64,000 bases of DNA from NCBI RefSeq assembly GCF_005869225.1, contig NZ_SWFP01000005.1:496001-560000 (forward strand), in the 5' to 3' direction. Under the pieces are notes generated by a model. The model worked only from the letters and a program-made list of their open reading frames with translations. It was not told the origin of the DNA and made no database searches. The stretch is from Dyadobacter bucti. Its GTDB lineage: Bacteria > Bacteroidota > Bacteroidia > Cytophagales > Spirosomataceae. Shown here in pieces: positions 52,831 through 61,591 of the stretch. The translations under genes and the position numbers were made by a program. Each line of letters starts with the position of its first letter. Positions within the stretch are counted from its first letter, which is position 1.

Positions 52831-54221
52831 GAGCAAAACTATTGATTTATTTTATCGTTCTCGCCGGATTGCTATCGGCTTGTCGCGACAAAAACGTTGA
52901 TCCTGCGTCACAAACGGAGACTAACAAGTGGATTTATGAACAAATGAAGTATTGGTACTATTGGAACGACCACATTACCACTTCTCCCGATTTGTCCAAG
53001 GATCCCAAAGACCTGTTCGAATCGCTCCTTTATAAATACGACGCAACGCTCCGTCCCGACGGCGATAGATTCTCGTGGATCGACGAAAGCGCCGAGAATT
53101 TGCAGGCGTCTCTGAGCGGTGAAACCAAGACAACCGGAATGGAATACAAGCTGACCTATTTTCCAGCGGGCAGCAAAAATATAATAGGTGTAGTTTTATA
53201 TGCCAATCCGGATTCTCCGGCTGCAAAAGCAGGGTTTGTGAGAGGCGATATCTTTAACAAAGTCAATGACCAGCAACTGACTTCATCCAATTACAGCGCC
53301 CTCCTGAAACCCGAAGGGACTTTGACTTTCGGCCTCGCGAAGATCAAAGACGGCGTGCTGGAAGAAAGTGACGTCAAAAGAAGTGTGGCGCCGGTTGTGT
53401 TCCAGGCGGATCCTGTTTTCTTTGATACCGTTTACACTTATGGTGCCAACAAAATCGGATATGTGGTTTATCATCAGTTTATTCCGGGTCCCAACAGCGG
53501 ACCGAACAATAAACTTTATGATCAGAAGCTCGATAATATTTTTGCCTCTTTCAAAACCAGCAATGTAACTTCTCTCATTGTTGACCTTCGGTATAATCCG
53601 GGGGGATATGTGAGCTCTGCGACGAACCTTGCCAGCCTTATTGTAAAAGGGTCGGCGAATGATATTTTTTATTATAAAGAATACAATCCGGGAGTTACCG
53701 AAGCAAGTAAAAAGAAATATGGTGAATCATTCTTTTACGACAAATTCGTTACAAAAAGCCAGAATATCGGGCCTAATCTAAAAAATCTGGTGCTGCTGGT
53801 TTCTTCACGGTCTGCCTCAGCCAGCGAACTGCTGATCAACGGGTTAAAACCATATATGGATGTGACGCTGGTCGGTGGAAAAACGGTTGGTAAAAATGTA
53901 GGCTCCATCACGTTAAGCAATACCGAGGGCGGGATCAAATGGGGATTGCAGCCTATTGTTTCCAAATCGCTTAATAAAGACCACAAATCCGATTACTCGA
54001 CCGGCTTTATCCCGGACGTGGAGAGTTACGAGGGCAATGTCCTTTACAAATATGGCAGCCCGGCGGATCCGCTACTGGGTGAGGCACTTTTCAAAATAGT
54101 TGGTACCCGCGTAGCCCGTGAAGCATCTAATGCAAGGGTGGCCGCAGAAGCCGAAAGCCAGGAGATCATGTCGACCATTGAAGCCAAGGCCGGAGGAAGC
54201 AATATGTTTTTTGATAAATAG
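52827..54221 (+). CDS. S41-family peptidase, lipoprotein
   Basis: 464 residues. Lipobox LLSAC (Cys about 19). N-terminal helical part, PDZ-like region about 105-180 (SPAAKAGFVRGDIFNKVNDQQL), then the tail-specific protease domain with IVDLRYNPGGYVSSA, catalytic Ser in SSRSASASELLING (about 330) and Lys in GGKTVGKNVG (about 350). Lipid-anchored C-terminal-processing-type peptidase of the periplasm or surface; substrate unknown. Starts inside the rocD stop (ATGA), so it is translationally coupled though functionally unlinked. Confidence 0.93.
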   Translation: MRAKLLIYFIVLAGLLSACRDKNVDPASQTETNKWIYEQMKYWYYWNDHITTSPDLSKDPKDLFESLLYKYDATLRPDGDRFSWIDESAENLQASLSGETKTTGMEYKLTYFPAGSKNIIGVVLYANPDSPAAKAGFVRGDIFNKVNDQQLTSSNYSALLKPEGTLTFGLAKIKDGVLEESDVKRSVAPVVFQADPVFFDTVYTYGANKIGYVVYHQFIPGPNSGPNNKLYDQKLDNIFASFKTSNVTSLIVDLRYNPGGYVSSATNLASLIVKGSANDIFYYKEYNPGVTEASKKKYGESFFYDKFVTKSQNIGPNLKNLVLLVSSRSASASELLINGLKPYMDVTLVGGKTVGKNVGSITLSNTEGGIKWGLQPIVSKSLNKDHKSDYSTGFIPDVESYEGNVLYKYGSPADPLLGEALFKIVGTRVAREASNARVAAEAESQEIMSTIEAKAGGSNMFFDK

Positions 54222-54300
54222 ACCGACCTGCATTCGGCATGGTTTTTATACCAGTTTAGTCGTAACAGTAATATTTCTGTTTTAATCTAAACTAAACAAT

Positions 54301-54555
54301 ATGGGTATTTTAACATGGATCATCGTTGGCCTCGTGGCAGGAGCGATCGCAAAAGCAATACATCCTGGCAAGGATCCGGGCGGTTTTATAGTAACAATTC
54401 TGATTGGTATTGCAGGTGCGGTAATAGGAGGCTGGATATCGTCGTTGCTTGGCTATGGAACCGTTGATGGATTCGATCTGGGAAGTCTTGTAATAGCTAT
54501 TTTGGGCGCTATTTTACTCCTTTTCATATATAGAAAGTTTAGCAGCAGGACGTAA
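54301..54555 (+). CDS. GlsB/YeaQ/YmgE-family small membrane protein
   Basis: 84 residues with three hydrophobic segments and the typical glycine-rich pattern: LTWIIVGLVAGAIAKAIHPGKDPGGFIVTILIGIAGAVIGGWI, then DLGSLVIAILGAILLLFIYRKF. Transglycosylase-associated protein family, inner membrane, stress-induced in other bacteria. Monocistronic, with a terminator downstream. Confidence 0.93.
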   Translation: MGILTWIIVGLVAGAIAKAIHPGKDPGGFIVTILIGIAGAVIGGWISSLLGYGTVDGFDLGSLVIAILGAILLLFIYRKFSSRT

Positions 54556-54573
54556 AAACATTCTGTTTGGGAG

Positions 54574-54616
54574 ATGGTGAGGGAAACAAGTCAAAACTGT
54601 TCTCTCACCATTTTTT
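54574..54616 (+). terminator. Intrinsic terminator after the GlsB-like gene
   Basis: 12-bp stem ATGGTGAGGGAA / TTCTCTCACCAT with one G-U pair and a 14-base loop, followed by a T run; 18 bases after the stop. Confidence 0.85.
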
Positions 54617-54668
54617 ATTGCTATTTTTACAAAATTGCAAATGAGTAATTCTAACTAATTGACAACAC

Positions 54669-56183
54669 ATGAAGCTGGTGAATGATATGACTGTCTGGTT
54701 TTTGAAGCGTCGCTTTGAAAGGATCGAACAGTTTATGAAATACCCGATTGAGACCCAGCAACGTATATTTTCCGAGCTTCTGGAAACAGCCCGCTATACC
54801 GAGTGGGGAAGTACCTATAACTACGGGCAGATCAGGTCGATAAAGGAATATCAGGAGCAGGTTCCTGTTTCAACTTACGAAGAATTATATCCATATATAG
54901 AGCGGGTGCTCAAAGGCGAGCCCAATGTGATGTGGCCGTCCCAAATCGAGTGGTTTTCCAAATCTTCGGGAACTACGAACGCCCGCAGCAAATTTTTGCC
55001 AGTGTCGCCGGAGGCCCTTGAAGAATGCCACTATGAGGGGGGCAAGGATATGATGACCCTGCTCATTAATAACCGCCCCGATACACGTGTTTTTGATGGG
55101 AAGGGGTTGTCCATAGGCGGGACCTTACATGCCAATCCTTTCGACGATTATACCCAGATCGGCGACGTGTCGGCCGTGATCATGCAAAATCTGCCGTCTT
55201 GGGCCGAATTCATGCGCACACCTCCGCTGGAGGTTGCCTTGATGGACCACTGGGAGAGCAAACTGGAAAAAATGGCTTCGATCTGTTCACAGGAAAATGT
55301 AACCAGCATATTGGGTGTACCCACCTGGACCATCGTGCTGCTGGATCAGATCCTGGAACTGACGGGTAAAAAGAATATGCTCGAAGTATGGCCGGATTTT
55401 GAAGTTTTTGTCCACGGTGCCGTTTCTTTTGAGCCTTACAGGGATCTTTTTATGACCAAATATTTCCCGTCTGACCAGGTTCTTTATCTGGAAACTTACA
55501 GTGCGTCAGAAGGGTTTTTTGCTATTCAGGACGATGTCAACAGAGTTGGAGAAATGTTGCTGATGCTGGACTACGGTATTTTTTATGAATTCGTCCCGGT
55601 TGAGGAAGTAGGAAAAAAACATCCGAAAGCGCTTCTGCTCGACGAAGTAGAGGTTGGAAAGAACTACGCGCTGGTGATATCTACCAATGCCGGTTTGTGG
55701 CGGTACCTGATTGGTGATACTGTGAAATTCACTTCAAAATATCCTTTCCGGGTCAAAGTAAGCGGGCGTACCAAGCATTTTATCAATGCTTTCGGTGAAG
55801 AGGTGATTGTAGAAAATGCCGATCATGCAATTAAAGTCGCCGCACAGAAAACAGACTCACTGGTCGCAAATTATACTGCCGGGCCTGTTTACATGGGCGA
55901 CGGCGCCCGGGGGCGTCATGAATGGATCATTGAATTTACAAAAGAGCCGGAGAACCGGGAGGATTTTACCCGCGCACTGGACGAAGCCCTGCGGGAGGTA
56001 AACTCTGACTATGATGCCAAACGTTATAAAGATATGGCTCTTCTGGCTCCGCTGATCCATTTCGTTCCTGCAGGCACTTTCTACGCCTGGATGGGTAAAC
56101 TACATAAGCTCGGCGGGCAAAATAAAGTGCCGAGGCTGAGCAACAACAGGGAATACCTGGACGATTTGCTGGGAAGTCTGTAA
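54669..56183 (+). CDS. GH3-family (auxin-responsive promoter type) acyl-adenylate enzyme
   Basis: 504 residues. Bacterial GH3-like protein, ANL-type fold. N-terminal part QRIFSELLETARYTEWGSTYNYGQIRSIKEYQEQVPVSTYEELYPYIER; adenylation motif SKSSGTTNARSKFLPVS; LETYSASEGFFAIQDD; the hinge/phosphate region GLWRYLIGDTVKF; and VSGRTKHFINAFGEEV. Plant relatives join acyl acids to amino acids with ATP; the bacterial role is not established. Standard length. Confidence 0.9.
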   Translation: MKLVNDMTVWFLKRRFERIEQFMKYPIETQQRIFSELLETARYTEWGSTYNYGQIRSIKEYQEQVPVSTYEELYPYIERVLKGEPNVMWPSQIEWFSKSSGTTNARSKFLPVSPEALEECHYEGGKDMMTLLINNRPDTRVFDGKGLSIGGTLHANPFDDYTQIGDVSAVIMQNLPSWAEFMRTPPLEVALMDHWESKLEKMASICSQENVTSILGVPTWTIVLLDQILELTGKKNMLEVWPDFEVFVHGAVSFEPYRDLFMTKYFPSDQVLYLETYSASEGFFAIQDDVNRVGEMLLMLDYGIFYEFVPVEEVGKKHPKALLLDEVEVGKNYALVISTNAGLWRYLIGDTVKFTSKYPFRVKVSGRTKHFINAFGEEVIVENADHAIKVAAQKTDSLVANYTAGPVYMGDGARGRHEWIIEFTKEPENREDFTRALDEALREVNSDYDAKRYKDMALLAPLIHFVPAGTFYAWMGKLHKLGGQNKVPRLSNNREYLDDLLGSL

Positions 56184-56192
56184 GGGCTTTGG

Positions 56193-56425
56193 GCTATCGG
56201 CCGTCAGCTGGGTTTTGCTTTTAATTCTAATTTACTGAAAATCATAAAAGCCGAAAGCTGATCGCTGATGGCCGATAGCAATAAGTTACCTTGTTTAATT
56301 TCACCTGCAATTCCCAAAAAAGCCGAAAGCCGAGCGCTGATGGCCGACAGCAATAATATATTTCATCTAATTTCACCTACAACCCCAAAACGCCGAAAGC
56401 TGAAAGCCGACGGCCGACAGCTTTC
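56193..56425. repeat. ~70-bp tandem repeat with palindromic core, upstream of sbcC
   Basis: Two and a half direct copies with starts near 56249, 56321 and 56391 (periods 72 and 70), each opening GCCGAAAGC and containing GCTGATGGCCGA(T/C)AGC-type core; the spacers (CAATAA...TTAATTTCACCT) are also shared. A matching inverted core (GCTATCGGCCGTCAGC) lies at 56193-56208, so copies can pair. The array ends three bases before the sbcC ATG. Likely a dispersed REP-like or mobile intergenic repeat. Confidence 0.85.
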
Positions 56426-56427
56426 GA

Positions 56428-59400
56428 ATGATCCCCAAATATCTCAAAATAAAAGGCTTATATTCTTACCAGACTGAGCAGGAAATCCATTTTGATGCAT
56501 TAACAGATGCTGCGTTGTTCGGGATTTTCGGAGCGGTGGGCAGCGGAAAATCTTCGATCCTGGAAGCGATCACGTTTGCCTTGTACGGAGATACCGAACG
56601 GCTTAATAGGTCGGGGGATGACCGTACTTATAACATGATGAATCTCCGGTCGGACGAACTGCTGATCGATTTTGAATGTATTGCGGGAAAAACCGGGGAA
56701 CGCTACAGGTTTACGGTTAAGGGGAAAAGGAACAGCAAAAATTTCAAGGAAGTAAAAACCTTTGAGCGGAGAGCCTATGTCTGGCAGGATGAAAACTGGG
56801 TGCCGCTGGCTGAAAGTGAGACTACGGAAAGTATCATCGGACTTAGTTATGACAATTTTCGTCGCACGATCATTATCCCGCAAGGCAGGTTTCAGGAATT
56901 TATTGAGCTGAAAGATGCGGAGCGGACGAGGATGATGAAGGAGCTTTTTCAGCTGGAAAAGTATGACCTGAGCCGGAATGTGGGATCCCTGTCCAAGCAA
57001 AATGATATCGCGCTTTCCAGTCTGGACGGGCAGCTTCTCGGGTTGGGAGAAATTAACCCCGAAATGGTCGCGGCGGAGGAGAAGAGAAGGGACGAGGTAC
57101 GACAGGAGATAAAAAAAACCAGTGAGGAGCTTTTGATACAAACGGCTCTTGAAAGCAGTTTGCAAAAACTAAAATTAATTGCTGAAAAGGTTCAGTTACT
57201 ACAAAATCAACTATCGGTACTGGAAGTCAAAGGTCCGGAAATGCAACACCGGGAGGAGGTGCTGAGAGTTTTTGAAATCTGCTCCGTGCATTTTAAATCA
57301 ATCCTGGACCAGAAAAAAAATCTTGCATTAGGTATCATAAGAGACCAGCAGGTTTTTGATAGCAATCAGGTCCGGATTACAGATTTAGGAAGTCTGGTTA
57401 TAAAACAAAAAGAAGTACTGGCTCAATTAAAACCTCAATATGAGAAGCGGGAGGAACTTCTGGACACGGCAGATGAACTTGAAAAAGTAATTCAGATCCT
57501 GGAAAACGCAAATTTATCAGTTAAAAAGAAAGGGGCGCTTGCCAGAGGAGAGGAGCAGTTGAATGAAAAGGAAATGGCGCTCGGCCTGGCAAGGAAACAG
57601 AAAGAGCAAAAAGAAGCGGAAAATGAATTGAGGAAAAGTCAGTTGGTTGATATTCAGGAGATAAGCCTTGTTAAAACCTGGTTCGCCAAATCTGATGATC
57701 TTGTAGAGCTCAGACAATCTATCAAAAAAGAAGCCGAAGACCTGCAAACGGAGATAGGGAGGTTGGTTAATGAATTAAAAGGTAAAATTGAAGAAGCGAA
57801 TCAACAATTTACGCTGAAAATTGGTGACGACCTGACATTGGAATTGTTTCAGAATGCAGTGCAGGAATACCTGGCAGGCAATGAAAATGAGCAGAAAAAC
57901 CTGGCCAGGCAATTGCTTCAAACCAATACCAGGCTGGCGCTGCATCAGTATGCCGGAAGTCTGGAAGACGGCGAACCCTGCCCGCTTTGCGGCTCGCTGC
58001 ACCATCCTGATATTTTGCAAACGGATCATTCATTTTCCGATGAGGTCAGGCAAATTGAAAAGCGCACCGCGGTTCTGAATGATCTGGAAAAATCCGTTAG
58101 GAAGTTCCAGTCGCCGGTTGAAAGGCTGTTTAGTCAGATCGAAAATCTTGAAAAAAATAAAACTGTGATCAAGCAGCGCTGGGCTGAGGCAAAAGCGCGG
58201 ATTGACTTACATGATCAAGATTTCATTTGGACAAAATTCAGTAAAAGCGACAGGGAGGGCTTTGACAAACATTTTACGGAAGTCAATAAAACCCAGGCAG
58301 AAATCAAGGAGAGTGAGGCTGCTATAAAGGCGATGTCGCTAAAAATAGAGGCGGATATTCTTGAAAAAACCGAAAAAATAGAAAAACCGCTGCAAATACT
58401 CCGGGATGAAATTAACAAGCTGGAAAGCATTACATCAACATTGACAGGACAGCTGCAAAAGGTAAAGCCTGAAGATTTTGAAGGAAAGGAAAAAGATGAA
58501 ATCTCAGTTCAGATTATCGGTTTAAAGAATAGCTACAAGGAAATCATCGATTTGTACGAACGCACCGAGAAGCAGATTGACGCGCTAGAGAAGGAAAATG
58601 ATATGCTGTCGGGAAGTCAGGCGACGCTTCGAACTGCGCTGGAAACAAGTAACGTTGATTTGGCAAATGTCCTGAATGCTATTGAAGCACAACTGAAAAT
58701 ATACGGATTTGAGTCTGAGGAGCAGGTTAACGAAATATTATCGAAGCCGATCCGGATTGAATCCGAAAGAAAGGAGATCAATGAATACAAGCTTTCGCTT
58801 GAAACTACGGCCAGAGAACTGCAAAATTTGCTGAAAGAAAATCCTGAGCAAGTATATCATGCCGAAAAGCATCAGGAAGTGATCCGCGCGAAGCAATCAC
58901 TGGAAACAAACCTCCAGAATCACAGAAAGGAAGAAGGCGGATTGGACAGGCTTCTGAAAAAAATGGCAGAAGACCTGGAAAGAAAAGCTGCATTGTTAAA
59001 AGAGAAAGGCCGCCTCCAGCTTCGAAAAGAGCACCTGGATGACTTGGCGAAGCTTTTCCGGTCCAGTGGGTTTGTGGACTATGCGTCAAGTATTTACCTG
59101 CAAAACCTGATTCAGGCTGCCAATCACCGGTTTCATCAAATGACCCATCAGCAGCTTCATCTGGAATTGGGTGAAGGAAATAGTTTTTGGGTCCGTGACC
59201 TGCTCAACGGCGGGCATATGCGTTTGCTGAAAACGCTGTCGGGCGGGCAGAAATTTCAGGCAGCACTCTCGCTCGCGCTGGCTCTCGCAGACCATATCCA
59301 TATACGGAATGAGTCGAAGCACAACTTCTTTTTTCTGGATGAAGGTTTTGGCTCGCTGGACAAAAATGCGCTGCAGACCGTTTTTGACACACTGAAATCT

Positions 59401-59526
59401 TTGCGCAAGGAAAACCGCATCGTCGGAATTATCAGTCACGTGGAAGATTTGCAGCAGGAAATCCAGACTTATCTGAAAATTACGGAGAGTGAAGAAGGCA
59501 GCCGTATTGTGGCGAGCTGGGAATAA
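56428..59526 (+). CDS. sbcC: SbcC-like SMC-family nuclease ATPase
   Basis: 1032 residues. Walker A GAVGSGKSSILEA (about 36-46), then long coiled coils with a zinc hook CPLCG near 516-520, the ABC signature LSGGQKFQAALSLALA near 936 and Walker B FFFLDEGFGSLD near 966-977. Rad50/SbcC type ATPase that works with the SbcD nuclease in processing DNA ends and hairpins. No sbcD gene is adjacent on either side. Start ATG directly follows the tandem repeat. Confidence 0.94.
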   Translation: MIPKYLKIKGLYSYQTEQEIHFDALTDAALFGIFGAVGSGKSSILEAITFALYGDTERLNRSGDDRTYNMMNLRSDELLIDFECIAGKTGERYRFTVKGKRNSKNFKEVKTFERRAYVWQDENWVPLAESETTESIIGLSYDNFRRTIIIPQGRFQEFIELKDAERTRMMKELFQLEKYDLSRNVGSLSKQNDIALSSLDGQLLGLGEINPEMVAAEEKRRDEVRQEIKKTSEELLIQTALESSLQKLKLIAEKVQLLQNQLSVLEVKGPEMQHREEVLRVFEICSVHFKSILDQKKNLALGIIRDQQVFDSNQVRITDLGSLVIKQKEVLAQLKPQYEKREELLDTADELEKVIQILENANLSVKKKGALARGEEQLNEKEMALGLARKQKEQKEAENELRKSQLVDIQEISLVKTWFAKSDDLVELRQSIKKEAEDLQTEIGRLVNELKGKIEEANQQFTLKIGDDLTLELFQNAVQEYLAGNENEQKNLARQLLQTNTRLALHQYAGSLEDGEPCPLCGSLHHPDILQTDHSFSDEVRQIEKRTAVLNDLEKSVRKFQSPVERLFSQIENLEKNKTVIKQRWAEAKARIDLHDQDFIWTKFSKSDREGFDKHFTEVNKTQAEIKESEAAIKAMSLKIEADILEKTEKIEKPLQILRDEINKLESITSTLTGQLQKVKPEDFEGKEKDEISVQIIGLKNSYKEIIDLYERTEKQIDALEKENDMLSGSQATLRTALETSNVDLANVLNAIEAQLKIYGFESEEQVNEILSKPIRIESERKEINEYKLSLETTARELQNLLKENPEQVYHAEKHQEVIRAKQSLETNLQNHRKEEGGLDRLLKKMAEDLERKAALLKEKGRLQLRKEHLDDLAKLFRSSGFVDYASSIYLQNLIQAANHRFHQMTHQQLHLELGEGNSFWVRDLLNGGHMRLLKTLSGGQKFQAALSLALALADHIHIRNESKHNFFFLDEGFGSLDKNALQTVFDTLKSLRKENRIVGIISHVEDLQQEIQTYLKITESEEGSRIVASWE

Positions 59527-59796
59527 AAAAATCACCTCATCTGAAGTCAGCAACGCTATGAAAACCCCGTGAGAGATAGTCAACAGAAAGGAAAGTAGAG
59601 CTCAAAGTGAATGTATAATGCGAAAAGGGAACGCAAACAGCATCGCTAGTGTGAGCAAGTATCAAGGAAGGTATCGATTCCGGAAGTAACAACGGACATG
59701 AATCTCTTCAAATCGTATAAATTTATCAAAAAATAATATTGTTTCCTCCTATTTATATAAAAAAATCAAATCATTTTCGCTTCTTCGATCCGCTAT
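59527..59796. other. Intergenic region after sbcC
   Basis: Non-coding, becoming strongly AT-rich toward 59750. No terminator, repeat or RNA family recognised; a strong promoter follows at 59797. Confidence 0.3.
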
Positions 59797-59825
59797 TTTG
59801 ATTTTGCTATTAAAATGTATCTTTG
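59797..59825 (+). promoter_or_regulatory. Bacteroidota-type promoter
   Basis: TTTG at 59797-59800, 17-base spacer, then TATCTTTG at 59818-59825 (consensus TAnnTTTG). Expected transcription start near 59832, with the ATG of the membrane protein at 59853. It also shows that the upstream in-frame TTG at 59823 lies in the -7 box and is not a start codon. Confidence 0.7.
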
Positions 59826-59852
59826 AAATCCAATATACGTCTTATACGCACT

Positions 59853-61052
59853 ATGCTTTTTGAAAATTTCTACCAGGCATTTTTGTTTTGGATTGAATCA
59901 AAGCTGTCGGGAAAACACTGGCTGTGGAAACTCACCCTGTTTTCGGTTTGTCTCTCTCTTTTTTTAGCCGTTCCTCCTTACTCACTTCTTGCGGCGCATT
60001 TGAAAGAAACCGGTGTAAAACTGGATGCCTGGATTTTCATTCACAACCAGGCAGAGGATCTTTTTCATCCCAAAGACATTACGTATGACGTAAGACGTGA
60101 AAATATGGTGATGCGGTGGACGCTACCTCTTCTTTCATTTCTGACCCATAACAATATACTCCTGATAATTTTGCTTCAGGGTGCGCTGGGAGTGCTGTTT
60201 CTTTATAAGATCGCGAGCTATACTTTCACGGTGTCGCAAGATAAGCTCATAACCAGCTTGCTGATCTTGTCTATTGCCAACATTTTTGTAACGGTCTGGA
60301 TCTTTGCAGACGTACATGGTTATGGGGATGGATTTGCTTACTTTTTTTTGCTGACTGCCCTTTTAAGCCGAAAACCTGTGCTGATATTTCTATGCCTGCA
60401 GGCTGCTTTTTTTACCGATGAAAGGGCTGTCGTGGCCGGAGGCTATCTCTTGCTCTGGTGGATCGTTACAAAAGCTTATGCGAAAAACGATTTCAGCTTT
60501 TCGGCTTTGTTGAAAAATACTTTCACAGGCGAAAGTGCTGTTGTGTGGGTTGCCTGGGCTATTTATTTCGGGATACGTCACTATGTACTCGCTACCTATT
60601 TTCCCGGTCATAGCTATTCTACTATCGGCACTCCCGTACTCTTTGCAGATGCCCATCGAAATGGACTTGGGAGCAGTATCTGGGGCGCTTTTGAAGGGAC
60701 CTGGCTACTTTTGATCGCAGGGGCACTCGGCTTGTATCTTACCGGACGCTATATTTTAATGGCTGCTCTCAGCTTCGGTTTTATCATACTTGTAGCCACA
60801 GGGATATATGTGCACGACATCGACAGAGCGCTTTCTTACGGGTTCCCTTTTTTGTTGATGGCATTATTTGTACTTTTAAAAATCGCATCACGTTCCTCAA
60901 TACGCAAGGTCCTTTTTTTTACAATGGTCATCTGCGTTACGCATCCCCAGGTTTTTTATATGGGATATAATAAAATCTTATGGCTCGAACCGCTTCCTGT
61001 GAAGGCGGCAATGCTTCTGGACCGTTATATGGGCTGGAATCTTTTTAATTAG
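59853..61052 (+). CDS. Polytopic membrane protein of unknown function
   Basis: 399 residues from the ATG at 59853. About nine to ten hydrophobic segments; soluble loop around LKETGVKLDAWIFIHNQAEDLFHPKDI after the first helix, and a DVHGYGDGFAYFF motif near the middle followed by FFTDERAVVAGGYL. The layout resembles GT-C-like or Wzy/EpsG-like membrane proteins but no family motif is certain. It has its own promoter and lies just before the polysaccharide gene cluster, so a role in surface polymer assembly is possible, not shown. Confidence 0.6.
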   Translation: MLFENFYQAFLFWIESKLSGKHWLWKLTLFSVCLSLFLAVPPYSLLAAHLKETGVKLDAWIFIHNQAEDLFHPKDITYDVRRENMVMRWTLPLLSFLTHNNILLIILLQGALGVLFLYKIASYTFTVSQDKLITSLLILSIANIFVTVWIFADVHGYGDGFAYFFLLTALLSRKPVLIFLCLQAAFFTDERAVVAGGYLLLWWIVTKAYAKNDFSFSALLKNTFTGESAVVWVAWAIYFGIRHYVLATYFPGHSYSTIGTPVLFADAHRNGLGSSIWGAFEGTWLLLIAGALGLYLTGRYILMAALSFGFIILVATGIYVHDIDRALSYGFPFLLMALFVLLKIASRSSIRKVLFFTMVICVTHPQVFYMGYNKILWLEPLPVKAAMLLDRYMGWNLFN

Positions 61053-61204
61053 GATGAACGATAGATTAACTATGATTTTTTGTGAAAATTTTGGTATAAA
61101 GTGAATTTTAGCTAAATCGTATCTTCGTATCTCACCGTTCTTCCAACAGGCATTCAACGTTTATTTCTGAAATACGAATTATCCAACACATGTGAAATAT
61201 CAAT

Positions 61205-61591
61205 ATGCCATTATTAATTGAGTTGAACACTTTTAATACAGGTTCCGGTAACCTGACAGTTTTTGAAAAGATCATTCCCGGTACAATAAAACGGGCATTT
61301 TACATTTACGGAGCTGGCAATACACAGCGGGGAGGTCACAGACATCACAAAACCTGGAATGCCCTTATTTGTCTTAGCGGACATTGCCGTGTTTATTCAA
61401 ACGACGGAGAAAAAGAAGAACATTTCCTGCTCGATAACCCTGCCTTATGCCTCATTCTGGAGCCTAAGGACTGGCATATCATGGATTCCTTCTCGGATGA
61501 TGCGATCCTGCTGGTGCTTTCCAACGAATATTACGACCAGGCGGACTACATTGATGAACCCTACCTGCTGAACGACTCCGTTTCCCAATGA
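61205..61591 (+). CDS. Sugar 3,4-ketoisomerase, WxcM/FdtA-like cupin
   Basis: 128 residues. One-domain cupin: FEKIIPGTIKRAFYIYG, then GGHRHHKTWNALICLSGHCRVYSNDG with the active-site histidines of the FdtA/QdtA group, and LILEPKDWHIMDSFSDDAILLVLSNEYYD. Converts dTDP-4-keto-6-deoxyglucose to the 3-keto isomer in dTDP-3-amino-3,6-dideoxyhexose synthesis. First of a tightly overlapping set of genes (four-base overlap with the aminotransferase). Confidence 0.9.
   Translation: MPLLIELNTFNTGSGNLTVFEKIIPGTIKRAFYIYGAGNTQRGGHRHHKTWNALICLSGHCRVYSNDGEKEEHFLLDNPALCLILEPKDWHIMDSFSDDAILLVLSNEYYDQADYIDEPYLLNDSVSQ

Noticed and set aside
56193..56425. Possible CRISPR array (about 35-base repeat, about 37-base spacers)
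   Set aside because: The spacers are similar to each other, only two and a half units exist, and there are no cas genes.
56268..56477. Small open frame MADSNKLPCLISPA... before sbcC
   Set aside because: Encoded by the tandem repeat (repeated MADSN... LISP blocks reflect the DNA repeat) and runs into sbcC in another frame.
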